A stretch of DNA of 64,000 nt from Streptomyces lacrimifluminis (GCF_014646095.1 NZ_BMMU01000033.1:1-64000), one strand, 5' to 3'. Shown: positions 50,568 through 59,875, numbered from the stretch's first letter. Notes: generated from the sequence alone by a model not told the origin. Numbers and translations are program-made.

Positions 50568-52310
50568 TCACAGTTCCGGCAGGCGCAGCGCGAGGAGGGC
50601 CACGTCGTCGGTGCTGCCGGGTGGCATCCGGGCGAGGAGCTGGTCGCACAGGGTGTCCAGCGGTGCGTGGGCGAGTGCCAGGGCGTGGCGGCGCAGACGG
50701 CGCAGGCCGGTGTCGAGGTCGCTGCCGGGGATCTCGATCAGGCCGTCGGTGTAGAGCAGCAGGGTGGAGCCCGGCGGCAGGGACTGGGTGGCGGTGGGCC
50801 GGCTCTCGCCGTCGCTCTGGTGGGCGCCCAGGAGGAGGCCCTGGCCGGCTTCGAGGTACCGCGCGTGCCCGCCGGGGGTCAGCAGGAGCGGCGGCGGGTG
50901 ACCGGCGCTGGTCCAGCGCAGGGTCCAGGGGCCCGTGTCCGGGTGGCCCTCCACCCGGGCGAGGACGAGGGTGGCCATGGGGACGGTGGTGATGGCGGGC
51001 ATGGCGTCGTCGAGGCGGTCGACGACGGTGCCCGGCGGTCCGGAGCGGTCCCAGGTCAACGAGCGCAGGATGCCGTGCAGTTGGGCCATTCCGGCCGCCG
51101 CCGTCAGGTCGTGGCCCACGACGTCGCCGATGACCAGCGCGAGCGTGCCGTCCTTCAGCTCGAACGCGTCGTACCAGTCGCCGCCGACCTGGGAGCCGAC
51201 CGGGGCCGGCTGGTAGCGGGCGGCCAGCCGCAGCCGGCCGGGCTGGGGCAGCGGGGCGAGCAGGTTGCGCTGCATGGCCTCGGCGACGGCGCGCTGGCGG
51301 CCGAACCGGCGCGCGTTGTCGATGACCAGGCCGACCCGCCGGCCGATGTCGCTCACCACTCCGAGGTCGGCGGCGTCGAAGGGGTGTGCCGGATCGGTGC
51401 GCACCACTGTCAGGGCGCCGGTGACCTGCTGCCGGGAGCCCAGCGGCACCGTGATGGAGGACGTCGCGCGCACCGTCCGAAGGAAGTCGCCGTGGACGGC
51501 CGCCAGGCCGGAGCCGGGCGGGGCGGCGGCCGTCTCCGCGGCGCCCTGCCGTACGGGATCACCGCCGTTCAGCACCTGGACGAGGGGCGACGGGTCCCCC
51601 TCCCCGGCCCCGGGAAGGCGCTCGCGCCCGCCCTCCAGCGCGGCGTCCCGGCCCGCGGGACCGGTCACCGCCACCCGCTGGATCCGCCCGGAACCGGTCC
51701 GGAGGTCCACCGCCGCCCAGTCGGCGAGGCGGGGGACCAGCAGCTGCCCCAGCCGGGCGAGGGCCTCGTCGGTCTCCAGGGTCTGGCCCAGTACGTCGGT
51801 GATCTCCGCGACCAGGGTCAGCCGCTCGTTGAGATCCTCCAGGGCACTCGTGTAGGCCGCGCCCTCCCGACGCGTGCCCGGGTCGCCGCTGCCGTCGGTG
51901 TCGTCGTTGAGCAGCACGGCCATGCCCTTGAAGGAGCCGTCGTCCACCAGGGGAGAGGCGGACCAGGAGACCGTGACCAGGTGGCCGTCCCCGCGCAGAC
52001 AGCTGTCGCCGTCACCGCGTGCGGGACCCTCCTCGGCCAGCGCCCGGAGCAGCGGACACCGCTCCCGCGGGAGGGTGCCGCCGGCCGCGTCCCGGTGCAG
52101 CAGGTCGTGCGCGTCCTTCCCGCGTACCGAGGCGGCGGTACGGCCCAGCAGCCGCTCGGCGGCCGGATTGACGGCGTCGATCCGGCCGGTCGGACCGACC
52201 ACCATCAGGGCAGTGCTCAGCCGCTCGACGACCTGTCTCCAGAACTTCGGCCCTGCCACGGGCCGTGACCCCGACTCGTCACCCGCACCGGGCACCGCAC
52301 CCTCCACCAC
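50568..52310 (-). CDS. PAS-GAF-SpoIIE type PP2C phosphatase
   Basis: A 580-residue signalling phosphatase. A PAS domain occupies about 28-135 (ALMVVGPTGRIDAVNPAAER), a GAF domain about 170-340, and a SpoIIE/PP2C domain 365-580 with the metal-binding motifs VGGDWYDAF, GDVVGHDLTAAAG, LYTDGLIE and DDVALLAL. Such Streptomyces proteins dephosphorylate anti-anti-sigma factors and so adjust alternative sigma factors or osmotic responses. No anti-sigma gene is adjacent. GTG start at 52310. Confidence 0.88.
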   Translation of the reverse strand: MVEGAVPGAGDESGSRPVAGPKFWRQVVERLSTALMVVGPTGRIDAVNPAAERLLGRTAASVRGKDAHDLLHRDAAGGTLPRERCPLLRALAEEGPARGDGDSCLRGDGHLVTVSWSASPLVDDGSFKGMAVLLNDDTDGSGDPGTRREGAAYTSALEDLNERLTLVAEITDVLGQTLETDEALARLGQLLVPRLADWAAVDLRTGSGRIQRVAVTGPAGRDAALEGGRERLPGAGEGDPSPLVQVLNGGDPVRQGAAETAAAPPGSGLAAVHGDFLRTVRATSSITVPLGSRQQVTGALTVVRTDPAHPFDAADLGVVSDIGRRVGLVIDNARRFGRQRAVAEAMQRNLLAPLPQPGRLRLAARYQPAPVGSQVGGDWYDAFELKDGTLALVIGDVVGHDLTAAAGMAQLHGILRSLTWDRSGPPGTVVDRLDDAMPAITTVPMATLVLARVEGHPDTGPWTLRWTSAGHPPPLLLTPGGHARYLEAGQGLLLGAHQSDGESRPTATQSLPPGSTLLLYTDGLIEIPGSDLDTGLRRLRRHALALAHAPLDTLCDQLLARMPPGSTDDVALLALRLPEL

Positions 52311-52475
52311 GCCGCCCTCGCATCAGGGCGGCCTCGCACCGAAGCCCGCGGGCGCGTCAGGGGCAACCGCCCGACCAGTCACCGCTGGTCCCCCCGACAG
52401 GAACCCGGCCGCGTGGTCGGCACGACGATCCGTCCGGCCACGTTCCGGGTTCGCCCCCACCGTACGGGTTCGCGG

Positions 52476-52658
52476 TCAGCGCACGGGCCGCCGCCTGGCA
52501 CGCCGGGACAGCCGCGCCCCGAAGAAGATCAGGTCGGCGACGAAGATCACGATGCCGATGGCCAGCAGATATCCCAGGCCATGCACTGCCACACCGATGA
52601 TTCCCAGGATGACGGCCACCAGAACCAGCAGAAGGAAGAGCGCCATCATCCGGACCAT
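52476..52658 (-). CDS. Small two-helix membrane protein
   Basis: Sixty residues: two hydrophobic helices (MALFLLLVLVAVILGIIGVA and YLLAIGIVIFVADLIFFGA) and a basic tail RLSRRARRRPVR. It looks like the tiny membrane proteins common in stress-linked regions of actinomycetes. The AGGAG-like leader is GGAGATG. It lies downstream of the PRC-barrel gene and may be cotranscribed with it. Confidence 0.7.
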   Translation of the reverse strand: MVRMMALFLLLVLVAVILGIIGVAVHGLGYLLAIGIVIFVADLIFFGARLSRRARRRPVR

Positions 52659-52724
52659 CTCCTCTGTGCCGAGTGTGAAGTCTGTTGCGAAGTTTCTTGC
52701 GAAGCCGGTGAAGCGGACGTGTGT

Positions 52725-53081
52725 TCAGCGGCGTGCGAGCTGACGTTCGCCCCCGGCTCCCGGCTGGTACGCCAGGCCGTAGTGCTTGAAGATCTCCGCC
52801 TCCTGCTCGGCGGGGAGCACGTCGTCGGTCCCGATCGACGGGGCATTGCGCACCACCGTCTTGGCGTAGGCGACCTTGACGTAGCCAGGCCCGAGGACCG
52901 CGTCGTCGAGGGGGACGAAGACCAGCCGGTGGCGGGTGGGCAGCCCGGTCCGGACGGTGGCCATGGCCGGTTCGTCGGTGGTCGTGTCCACGTAGACCGC
53001 TTCGAGCATGCCGATCCTGCGCTGTTTCTCGTCGATCACCTCGTGATTGCGCCATTCGCGGATGTCGGCTGAACGGATCAT
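52725..53081 (-). CDS. PRC-barrel domain protein
   Basis: The start is ATG 53081 (MIRSADIREWRNHEV), GGGAGC upstream; 118 residues. The N-terminal 70 residues form a PRC-barrel (KQRRIGMLEAVYVDTTTDEP, RLVFVPLDDAVLGPGYVKVA), and the tail contains EQEAEIFKHYGL. PRC-barrel proteins bind partners at membranes, cell division or photosystems; in Streptomyces they are usually stress-associated. Function not defined. Confidence 0.8.
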   Translation of the reverse strand: MIRSADIREWRNHEVIDEKQRRIGMLEAVYVDTTTDEPAMATVRTGLPTRHRLVFVPLDDAVLGPGYVKVAYAKTVVRNAPSIGTDDVLPAEQEAEIFKHYGLAYQPGAGGERQLARR

Positions 53082-53269
53082 GCCCTGCTCCCTGTCTGCG
53101 CGCTCCGGCGTCTGGTGCGACGGCCCTGGCCTGGGCCTGAGCACATGACCTCGCCGATCCACTTGTCATCGTATGACCGAAACAAGTCCCCGGCATCGAG
53201 TACTTCATGCAGCTTTCGGCGGGCGAATATGGCCCGGGACGGAACTCACCGGGCCGGAGTCCAGTGCCG

Positions 53270-53336
53270 ACCGGAGACGACCGGCGGCAGCCGTCGCTGG
53301 TGTACGTGGCTCCGGTGGCCCTGTCGATGTCGGCGC
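53270..53336 (-). pseudogene. Possible fragment of an FMN-binding protein
   Basis: On the minus strand a short run reads DIDRATGATYTSDGCRRS, strikingly like the flavinylation motif (SGATYTSxxYxxSLxSAL) ending FMN-binding domains. No open frame supports a gene on either side. It may be a dead remnant or chance. The rest of 53082-53526 shows no gene. Confidence 0.3.
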
Positions 53337-53526
53337 CTGCCGTGCGGGCCGTTGAGCGCGTGGAGCACCCGCGCCCTGTGCCACCGTGCGATTGCCTCCA
53401 GGTCCCCGAACCGGGTCCGCGGCGGGGACGGCCGGGCCGGGCAGCAGCAGTTCGCCCGCACGGCACCACGGGCCGGCCCGCTGGGCACGCCCCGCGGACG
53501 ACTCCACCGACTGATTCGCCGCTCGG

Positions 53527-53558
53527 CCAATCCGCCGCCCGACCTGATCCGGATTACG
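53527..53558 (+). promoter_or_regulatory. Putative SigK-dependent promoter of the lipid operon
   Basis: CCAATCC (53527-53533), 17 nt, GGATTACG (53551-53558), ending 35 nt before the operon's first ATG. The identical two-box motif with identical spacing precedes the sigma factor gene at 61.6 kb. Confidence 0.7.
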
Positions 53559-53593
53559 CGGAGATCCCTGATGGCAGGGCGGGAGGAGACACG

Positions 53594-54907
53594 ATGGAAC
53601 GGACGCTGACGGACGGGCCGTACGGCCCGGAGCGGACGGTACGGCAGGGGCGCCGCGCGGCCGTGGTGGGTGCCGGGGTGACGGGACTGACCGCCGCGTA
53701 CGTCCTGGGCGGGGCCGGTCACGTCACCCTGTACGAGGCGGACGACCGGCTCGGTGGACACGCGCACACCCACGAGCTGACGTCGCCGTACGACGGGCGG
53801 GTGCACCGCGTCGACTCCGGGTTCATCGTGCACAACAGGCGCACCTACCCGCATCTCCTCCGGCTGTTCGACGAACTCGGCGTGCCCACGCAGGAGTCGG
53901 AGATGAGCATGTCGGTGCGGTGCGAGGGGTGCGGTCTGGAGTACGCGGGTGCCCGCGGCCCGGCCGGAGTGTTCGCACAGCCCCGCAACCTGCTGCGCGG
54001 CCCGTATCTGCGGCTGCTGGCCGAGGTGCCCGCCTTCCACCGCGCGGCTCGGCGACTGCTGGCCCGAGGGGGTGAACAGGCGCTGACGCTGGGGGAGTTC
54101 CTCGACCGCGAGGGCTACTCCTCCTACTTCCGCAGCCACTTCATGACACCGGTGGTGTCGGCCGTGTGGTCCTGCGACGCCGTCACCGCCCAGCGCTACC
54201 CGGCCGCCTACCTGTTCCGCTTCCTGGAACACCACGGGCTGCTGTCGGTGAGCGGCTCACCGGTGTGGCGCACGGTCAGCGGCGGCTCGGGCACGTACGT
54301 CGAACTGATCGCCAAGCGGATCGGCGACGTCCGCACCGGCACGCCCGTACGGGCCGTACGACGCCACGGGGACGGCGTCGACGTGACGGCCGGGGACGGC
54401 ACCACCGAGTCGTACGACGCCGTCGTGATCGCGGTCCATCCGGACCAGGCGCTGCGGCTGCTGGCCGACGCGAGCGAGCGGGAGCGGGAGGTGCTGGGCG
54501 CGTTCCGCTACTCCCGCAACACCACCCTCCTGCACACCGACACCCGGCTGCTGCCGCGCGCTCGCGGCGCCCGCGCCTCCTGGAACTACCTGATGCCGTC
54601 GTGCGCGGCCGACGAAGGCCTGGTGCGCGTCAGCTACGACATGAACCGGCTCCAACGCCTCGACGCCACCGAGACGTTCGTGGTCACCCTCGGCGGCGAG
54701 GACCGCGTCGACCCCGACCGGGTGCTGGCCCGCATGGTCTACGAACACCCCGTCTACACCCCCGAGTCGGTGGCCGCACAGCAGCGCCTGCCCGAACTGG
54801 CCAGTGACGTCTGCGTGTTCGCGGGCGCCTACCACGGCTGGGGGTTCCACGAGGACGGCTGCCGCTCCGGCGTCGAGGCCGCGGCGGCACTGGGGGTGCG
54901 CTGGTGA
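53594..54907 (+). CDS. FAD-dependent oxidoreductase (amine-oxidase-like), lipid operon gene 1
   Basis: The start is ATG 53594 with GGAGGAG 5-12 nt upstream; the open frame to 53207 includes the promoter and is not translated. It has 437 residues. The dinucleotide motif VVGAGVTGLTAAYVL is at the start, then YEADDRLGGHAHTHEL and the C-terminal FAD contact FAGAYHGWGFHEDG. The family (Rv0449c-like) always accompanies DUF1365 and cyclopropane synthase genes; it is thought to act on an unsaturated or methylated fatty acyl chain. It overlaps the next gene by GTGA. Confidence 0.88.
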   Translation: MERTLTDGPYGPERTVRQGRRAAVVGAGVTGLTAAYVLGGAGHVTLYEADDRLGGHAHTHELTSPYDGRVHRVDSGFIVHNRRTYPHLLRLFDELGVPTQESEMSMSVRCEGCGLEYAGARGPAGVFAQPRNLLRGPYLRLLAEVPAFHRAARRLLARGGEQALTLGEFLDREGYSSYFRSHFMTPVVSAVWSCDAVTAQRYPAAYLFRFLEHHGLLSVSGSPVWRTVSGGSGTYVELIAKRIGDVRTGTPVRAVRRHGDGVDVTAGDGTTESYDAVVIAVHPDQALRLLADASEREREVLGAFRYSRNTTLLHTDTRLLPRARGARASWNYLMPSCAADEGLVRVSYDMNRLQRLDATETFVVTLGGEDRVDPDRVLARMVYEHPVYTPESVAAQQRLPELASDVCVFAGAYHGWGFHEDGCRSGVEAAAALGVRW

Positions 54908-55641
54908 CGGCGAACACCGAACCGGCCCTGTACGCCTGCACGATCAGCCACGTACGGACCGCTCCCCGCCGCTACGCGCTGCGCCACCGCACGTACATGT
55001 GGCTCGTCGACCCCGACCACCCGCCCCGACTGCCGCTCCCGCTGAGGCTGTTGGCCCGGTTCGACCCGCGCGACCACTTCACCGGCGACCGGCCGTCGAT
55101 CCGAACCGGTCTGGACGACTTCCTCGCCGGTCACGGCGTGCACCTCGACGGCGGCCGGGTGGTGATGCTCACCCACGCGCGGGTGCTCGGGTACGTGTTC
55201 AACCCGCTCACCCTGTACTGGTGTCACGGCCCCGACGGGGAGCCGCGCTGCGTGGTCGCGGAGGTGCACAACACCTACGGCGGGCGCCACTGCTACCTGC
55301 TGCGCCCGGACGCGTCCGGGACCGCGCGCGCCGACAAGAAGTTCTACGTCTCGCCGTTCTTCCCCGTCGACGGCGGATACCGCATGCGGGTGCCGCAGCC
55401 CGGACCGCGCCTCGACCTCGCCGTGCACCTGGACCGCGAGAGCGGCCGGGCCTTCACCGCGACCGTGCGCGGCACCCGGCGCGCGCTGAGCACCGCGTCC
55501 CTGCTGCGGCTGGCGCTGCGGCACCCCTGGTCCACCCTCGCCGTGTCGGCCGCCATCCGTGTCCACGGCATCCGCCTCTACCTGCGGGGACTGCCCGTCC
55601 AGCCCCGCCCCGGACACCGCACCCCGGAGAAAGCGACATGA
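54904..55641 (+). CDS. DUF1365 protein
   Basis: A GTG start at 54904, 245 residues. Typical DUF1365 phrases are present: YACTISHVRTAPRRYALRHR, HARVLGYVFNPLTLYWCHG, EVHNTYGGRHCYLL and KKFYVSPFFPVDGGYRMR. The family is unassigned biochemically but is consistently coupled to fatty-acid cyclopropanation or methylation genes. It overlaps its neighbours on both sides, marking one operon. Confidence 0.9.
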   Translation: MTANTEPALYACTISHVRTAPRRYALRHRTYMWLVDPDHPPRLPLPLRLLARFDPRDHFTGDRPSIRTGLDDFLAGHGVHLDGGRVVMLTHARVLGYVFNPLTLYWCHGPDGEPRCVVAEVHNTYGGRHCYLLRPDASGTARADKKFYVSPFFPVDGGYRMRVPQPGPRLDLAVHLDRESGRAFTATVRGTRRALSTASLLRLALRHPWSTLAVSAAIRVHGIRLYLRGLPVQPRPGHRTPEKAT

Positions 55642-57341
55642 GGACAGCAGACCCCAACCCCCTCGACGGCCACACCGCCCCCGCCGAACAGACCCCACCC
55701 CGAGAGCACACCACCCCGGCCGAGCCCACCCGCGTACACGGCGCCGCCGCGGATCCCGCTCACGTGCACGACTCCGCCACTGCTCCCGCTCGTGGCCACA
55801 CCACCCCGGCCGAGCCCTCCCCTGTGCATGGCGCTGTCGTGGATCCGGCTCGTGGGCGCGCTGTTCCGGCCGATCCCTCCCGTGGCCACGGTGCCCCGGC
55901 CGCTCCCGCCCGTGGGCACACCGACCCCGGCGAATCCGCCACCTCCCGCGTGCGCGGCACCGCCGCTCCCGCCCAGGGGCGTGCCGTTCCGGCGGATCCC
56001 ACGTGTGGCCACCCCGTCCCCGCCGAACAGGCTGCCGCCCAGGGGTACGGCGCCCCGGTCGCTCCCGCCCAGGGGCGTGCCGTTCCGGCGGATCCCGTCC
56101 CCGGCCCCGCCACCCCCGTGGAGCCCGCCCGCTGGCCCGACATCGTCGTCCTGCCGGCCGCGTCCCGGGCCCGTACGGTCGTGACCGCGGGCCTCGTCCG
56201 GCGGGCCCTCGGCCGGCTGCCCCTGCGGGCGCGGTTCGCCGGGAGCGCGGAGGTGGGGCTGGGCGGGCCGCTGATCGAGGTGCGTGACCCGGCCGCCTTC
56301 CACGCCCGGGTCGGGACCAACGGACTGGTCGGGTTCGGGGAGTCCTACATGGCCGGCGAGTGGGACGCCCCCGACCCGGTGGCCGTCCTCACCGTGCTCG
56401 CCGGGCACGCCGCCGAACTGATTCCGGCCCCGCTGCAACGGCTGCGCGGCCTGTGGGCGCCGCGCCACCCGCACGACGAGCGCAACACGCCCGACGGCTC
56501 CCGCGCCAACATCAGCCGCCACTACGACCTGTCCAACGACCTGTTCGCCCTCTTCCTCGACGACACCCTCACCTACTCCTCCGCCGTGTTCCGGGGCTTC
56601 CCCGCGAGCCGGGACCGGCTCGCCGCGGCCCAGCACCGCAAGATCGACCGGCTGCTCGACCTGGCCGACGTGGGCGAGGGCACCCGGCTGCTGGAGATCG
56701 GCACCGGCTGGGGCGAACTGGCCTTGCGTGCCGCCGCCCGCGGCGCCCGTGTCACCTCGCTCACCCTCTCCCGGGAACAGCGCGCCCTGGCCCGGCAGCG
56801 GGTGAGCGCGGCCGATCTCGACGAGCGGGTCTCCATCGAGCTGTGCGACTACCGCGAGGCGCGCGGGGAGTACGACGCCGTCGTCAGCGTGGAGATGATC
56901 GAGGCGGTCGGCGCGGACTTCTGGCCGGTGTACTTCCGCGCCCTGGACCAGCGGCTGGCCCCGGGCGGCCGGGTGGCGCTGCAGGCCATCACCATGCCGC
57001 ACGAGCGGATGCTCGCGAGCCGGGACACCTTCACCTGGATCCACAAGTACGTCTTCCCCGGCGGCCTCATCCCGTCCACCCGCGCGATCGAGGAGACCGC
57101 CCGCGACCACACCGGCCTGCGCCTCGTCCGCCGGGACGCCTTCGGCGCGCACTACGCCGAGACGCTGAGGCTGTGGCGCGAGCGGTTCACCGAGCGCGCC
57201 GACGCGGTCGAGGCGCTCGGCTTCGACGACGTCTTCCACCGCCTGTGGACCTTCTACCTGGCCTACTCCGAGGCCGGCTTCCGGGCCGGTTACCTCGACG
57301 TACAGCAGTACCTGTTCACCAAGGAGAACCCCGGCCGATGA
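55638..57341 (+). CDS. Cyclopropane-fatty-acid synthase-like methyltransferase with repetitive N-terminus
   Basis: ATG 55638 (ATGA overlap), 567 residues. From about residue 165 it is a normal SAM-dependent cyclopropane/methyl fatty-acid synthase: NISRHYDLSNDLFALFLDD, TYSSAVF, SAM motif LLEIGTGWGELALRA, EMIEAVG, and WIHKYVFPGGLIPS. It adds a methylene or methyl group to the double bond of phospholipid acyl chains. The first 165 residues are a disordered Pro/Ala/Gly repeat (GHTTPAEPSPVHGA, GRAVPADPSRGHGAP, APAQGRAVPADP twice) not found in usual family members; the DNA repeats too (36 nt at about 55964 recur at about 56060). Confidence 0.88.
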   Translation: MRTADPNPLDGHTAPAEQTPPREHTTPAEPTRVHGAAADPAHVHDSATAPARGHTTPAEPSPVHGAVVDPARGRAVPADPSRGHGAPAAPARGHTDPGESATSRVRGTAAPAQGRAVPADPTCGHPVPAEQAAAQGYGAPVAPAQGRAVPADPVPGPATPVEPARWPDIVVLPAASRARTVVTAGLVRRALGRLPLRARFAGSAEVGLGGPLIEVRDPAAFHARVGTNGLVGFGESYMAGEWDAPDPVAVLTVLAGHAAELIPAPLQRLRGLWAPRHPHDERNTPDGSRANISRHYDLSNDLFALFLDDTLTYSSAVFRGFPASRDRLAAAQHRKIDRLLDLADVGEGTRLLEIGTGWGELALRAAARGARVTSLTLSREQRALARQRVSAADLDERVSIELCDYREARGEYDAVVSVEMIEAVGADFWPVYFRALDQRLAPGGRVALQAITMPHERMLASRDTFTWIHKYVFPGGLIPSTRAIEETARDHTGLRLVRRDAFGAHYAETLRLWRERFTERADAVEALGFDDVFHRLWTFYLAYSEAGFRAGYLDVQQYLFTKENPGR

Positions 57342-58168
57342 ACACCACCGTGAGCGACTTCCCGTGGCACGCGTTCGCGCTCAACCTGGCCTGGGCCGCC
57401 GCCGCGGCCCTCACGGTCATGCTGGTCACCTTCGGCGTCGCGGTGCGCGTGGGCGTGCACCGGATCGTGGACGTCGCCTGGGGGACCGGCTTCGCGGCGG
57501 TGGCCGTTGTGACCTTCGTGGCCTCCGCCGGTGAGGGCGACCTCGTACGACGGCTGCTGGTCACCTCGCTGACGGCGATCTGGGGGTTGCGGCTCGCGGT
57601 GCACATCGCCCGCCGGGGCCGGGGCCACGGCGAGGACCCGCGCTACGAGAAGATGCTGGCCAGGGCGCCGGGCAACCGGAACGCGTACGCGCTGCGCATG
57701 GTCTATCTCCTCCAGGGCGCGCTCGTCTGGCTGGTTTCCCTGCCCGTACAGGCCGCGCAGTACGTGCCCGGGCCGCCGTCGGCGCTCGCCTGGGCCGGCA
57801 GCTCGCTGTGGGCGCTCGGGATCGGCTTCGAGGCGGTGGGGGACGCCCAGCTGGCCCGTTTCCGGGCCGATCCCGCCAACCGGGGAAAGATCATGGACCG
57901 CGGGCTGTGGGCGTGGACGCGGCACCCCAACTACTTCGGGGACTTCTGCGTCTGGTGGGGCCTGTTCCTGCTCGTCTGCGACTCCCCGGCGGGGGCCGCC
58001 GTGTCCGTCGTGTCCCCGGTGGTGATGAGCCTGCTGCTGACCCGGGGAAGCGGAAAACGGCTGCTGGAACGGCATATGGCCGACCGGCCCGGGTACGCCG
58101 AGTACACGGCCCGTACGAGCGGCTTCCTCCCTCTCCCGCCGCGACGGAGCGGCCCGGGGACGACGTGA
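57338..58168 (+). CDS. DUF1295 membrane protein (steroid 5-alpha-reductase-like)
   Basis: ATG 57338 (ATGA overlap), 276 residues with six or seven helices. Signature DUF1295 residues: VDVAWGTGFA, EDPRYEKML, the late GLWAWTRHPNYFGDFCVWWG and a C-terminal RPGYAEYTARTSGFLP. The fold resembles isoprenylcysteine methyltransferases and 5-alpha reductases, so it may reduce a lipid double bond with NADPH. It is the mycobacterial Rv0446c-like member of the set. Confidence 0.9.
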   Translation: MNTTVSDFPWHAFALNLAWAAAAALTVMLVTFGVAVRVGVHRIVDVAWGTGFAAVAVVTFVASAGEGDLVRRLLVTSLTAIWGLRLAVHIARRGRGHGEDPRYEKMLARAPGNRNAYALRMVYLLQGALVWLVSLPVQAAQYVPGPPSALAWAGSSLWALGIGFEAVGDAQLARFRADPANRGKIMDRGLWAWTRHPNYFGDFCVWWGLFLLVCDSPAGAAVSVVSPVVMSLLLTRGSGKRLLERHMADRPGYAEYTARTSGFLPLPPRRSGPGTT

Positions 58169-58998
58169 CGGATCCGGTCGGGCCGGGGGAGGATCGCCTC
58201 CGTGGCCCGCGCGACGCGGGACGCGGAGGCCGGAACAGCCGGAACAGCCGGAGCGAGGGGCGGGCCGTCGTGCAGCAGGACGAGCGGAGTGAGCAGGACC
58301 GGACCGGATTCCTTCCGGAGCCCGGGAGCACGCTGCTGCTCCGACGCCGCCCGGCCGTCCCCCGCGCGGCCGTGCTGGTACTGCACGGCGGGCAGGCGAC
58401 GAGTGAGCGCCGCGCCCGGCCCTGGCAGCTCGCCGCGCTGCGGATGGACCCCGTAGTGCGGGCGGTGACCGCCGAACTGCCGCACCAGGACGTTCTGGTC
58501 GCCCAGGTCCGCTATCGCCTCCGCGGCTGGAACGCCGGGCGGGCCGACCCCGTACGGGACACCGTTGAGGCGCTGCGCGACCTCGCCGCACTGGCCGGCC
58601 CCTTGCCCACCGTGCTGCTCGGGCACTCCATGGGCGGCCGGGCCGCCCTGCGCGCCGCCGGTCACCCGCAGGTGTGCGGCGTCGTGGCCCTGGCCCCCTG
58701 GTGGCCGCCGGGCGAACCGGTGGAGCAGACGGCGGGCCGGCATGTCGTCGCCCTGCACGGCGAACGGGACCGCGTCACCTCGCCCGCCGACGCGGCGGAC
58801 TGTGTGCGCCGGGCGCGGGGTACGGCGGCACGGGCCGGGATGGCCTTCATCGGCGGCGCCGACCACGCGATGCTGCACCGCGCCCGCTTCTGGCACCGCA
58901 CCACAGCGGCCCTCGTAGCCCACCTGCTCGACCCCGACGGCACCCCGGACCCCCTGCCCGATGAGTGTTACGGGAACGGCGGCTTCCCCGTGCTCTGA
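58165..58998 (+). CDS. Alpha/beta hydrolase, last gene of the lipid operon
   Basis: A GTG at 58165 overlaps the previous stop (GTGA), giving 277 residues; a GTG at 58270 is an alternative. The nucleophile is in LLGHSMGGRAALRAAGH; the Asp is in LHGERDRVTSP and the His in GGADHAMLHR, a complete triad. No signal peptide is seen. As part of the operon it may be a lipase or thioesterase for the modified acyl chain. Confidence 0.8.
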   Translation: MTDPVGPGEDRLRGPRDAGRGGRNSRNSRSEGRAVVQQDERSEQDRTGFLPEPGSTLLLRRRPAVPRAAVLVLHGGQATSERRARPWQLAALRMDPVVRAVTAELPHQDVLVAQVRYRLRGWNAGRADPVRDTVEALRDLAALAGPLPTVLLGHSMGGRAALRAAGHPQVCGVVALAPWWPPGEPVEQTAGRHVVALHGERDRVTSPADAADCVRRARGTAARAGMAFIGGADHAMLHRARFWHRTTAALVAHLLDPDGTPDPLPDECYGNGGFPVL

Positions 58999-59102
58999 GC
59001 CCGCGGCCCCTCACCCCGGCGTTCGGTATGCCGGCGTGCGACATGCCAGTGTTCGGCCTACCGACGCGCGCCCCACCGACGCACTCCCCACCGGCGTACG
59101 GC

Positions 59103-59690
59103 TCAGCGGACTCGGGGCATGCGGTGCGAGGCGGCACTCAGGCGGACCCGGGTGCGTGCCGTGTAGGGTGCCGCCGCTGTCCCGGCCTCCGCCGTCACCG
59201 CGCGCAGGGCGGGGAGTACGGCGTCCGGGGGCGTGTCCGGTTCCAGCCAGACCCGTAGAGCCAGCTCCAGCCGTCGGCCGCGACGGGGCAGTACCCGGGC
59301 GTGGCTGCGGGCGATGCCCGGGAGGGCCGCCACGCGCGCGGTCAGCGCGTCGGCCAGTGCCTGGGGGCGCACCGTGCAGCGCGGGGAGGGCAGGGCGAGG
59401 TGCCGGGTCGGGCCCCGGCTGAACCGCGCGACGGCGCAGAGCGCGAACAGCACGGTCAGGCCGATCGCCGCGGCCATGACGGCGGGCGTCCACCAGCCCT
59501 CGCCGCGCAGGCGGGCCAGCTGGTCCCCGTCGAGCAGGACGGTGCCCGTACCGGCGGTGGGCCACCAGGACGGCAGCCGGTCCGCGAGGTGGCGGTCCGT
59601 GGCCGCCAGCCAGGAGCCCGTGATGAGGAGCGTGAGTCCGACGGCGCCGAGGACGGCGCGGTTGACGACGCTACGGCTGCGGCCCGTCAC
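59103..59690 (-). CDS. DUF6286-like membrane protein
   Basis: A GTG start at 59690 overlaps the stop of the small frame before it (GTGA). The 195 residues have two hydrophobic helices (AVLGAVGLTLLITGSWLAA, AVMAAAIGLTVLFALCAVA) and a C-terminal soluble part with LADALTARVAALPGIARSHA that resembles the fold of AmaP/DUF6286 proteins, which anchor Asp23 envelope-stress complexes to the membrane. An Asp23-like gene is close by on the other strand. Confidence 0.7.
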   Translation of the reverse strand: MTGRSRSVVNRAVLGAVGLTLLITGSWLAATDRHLADRLPSWWPTAGTGTVLLDGDQLARLRGEGWWTPAVMAAAIGLTVLFALCAVARFSRGPTRHLALPSPRCTVRPQALADALTARVAALPGIARSHARVLPRRGRRLELALRVWLEPDTPPDAVLPALRAVTAEAGTAAAPYTARTRVRLSAASHRMPRVR

Positions 59691-59875
59691 TGCCCGACTC
59701 CCGGGGCGGAGGTGGTGGCGACGGCGGGTGCGGGGCCGCCGTCACCGGGTCCCGGCGTGTCCGCCGTCGGGGCGGGGCGCTGCCACACCGGCTCCGGTGC
59801 GACGGTGATCCGCAGCCGGGGACCGCTGCCCAGGCGGCAGGCGGCCAGGGTGTTCCGGGCGGCGGCCGTGTGCAC
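59687..59875 (-). CDS. Small uncertain ORF coupled to the DUF6286 gene
   Basis: From GTG 59875 a 62-codon frame reads HTAAARNTLAACRLGSGPRL and RITVAPEPVWQRP before a Pro/Thr-rich end. Its GTGA overlap with the next start argues that it is real, but its own start overlaps the start of an opposing gene and there is no recognisable domain. Confidence 0.3.
   Translation of the reverse strand: MHTAAARNTLAACRLGSGPRLRITVAPEPVWQRPAPTADTPGPGDGGPAPAVATTSAPGVGQ

Noticed and set aside
53207..53593. Longer N-terminus of the FAD oxidoreductase
   Set aside because: The segment contains the putative SigK promoter, and ATG 53594 has a strong GGAGGAG site.
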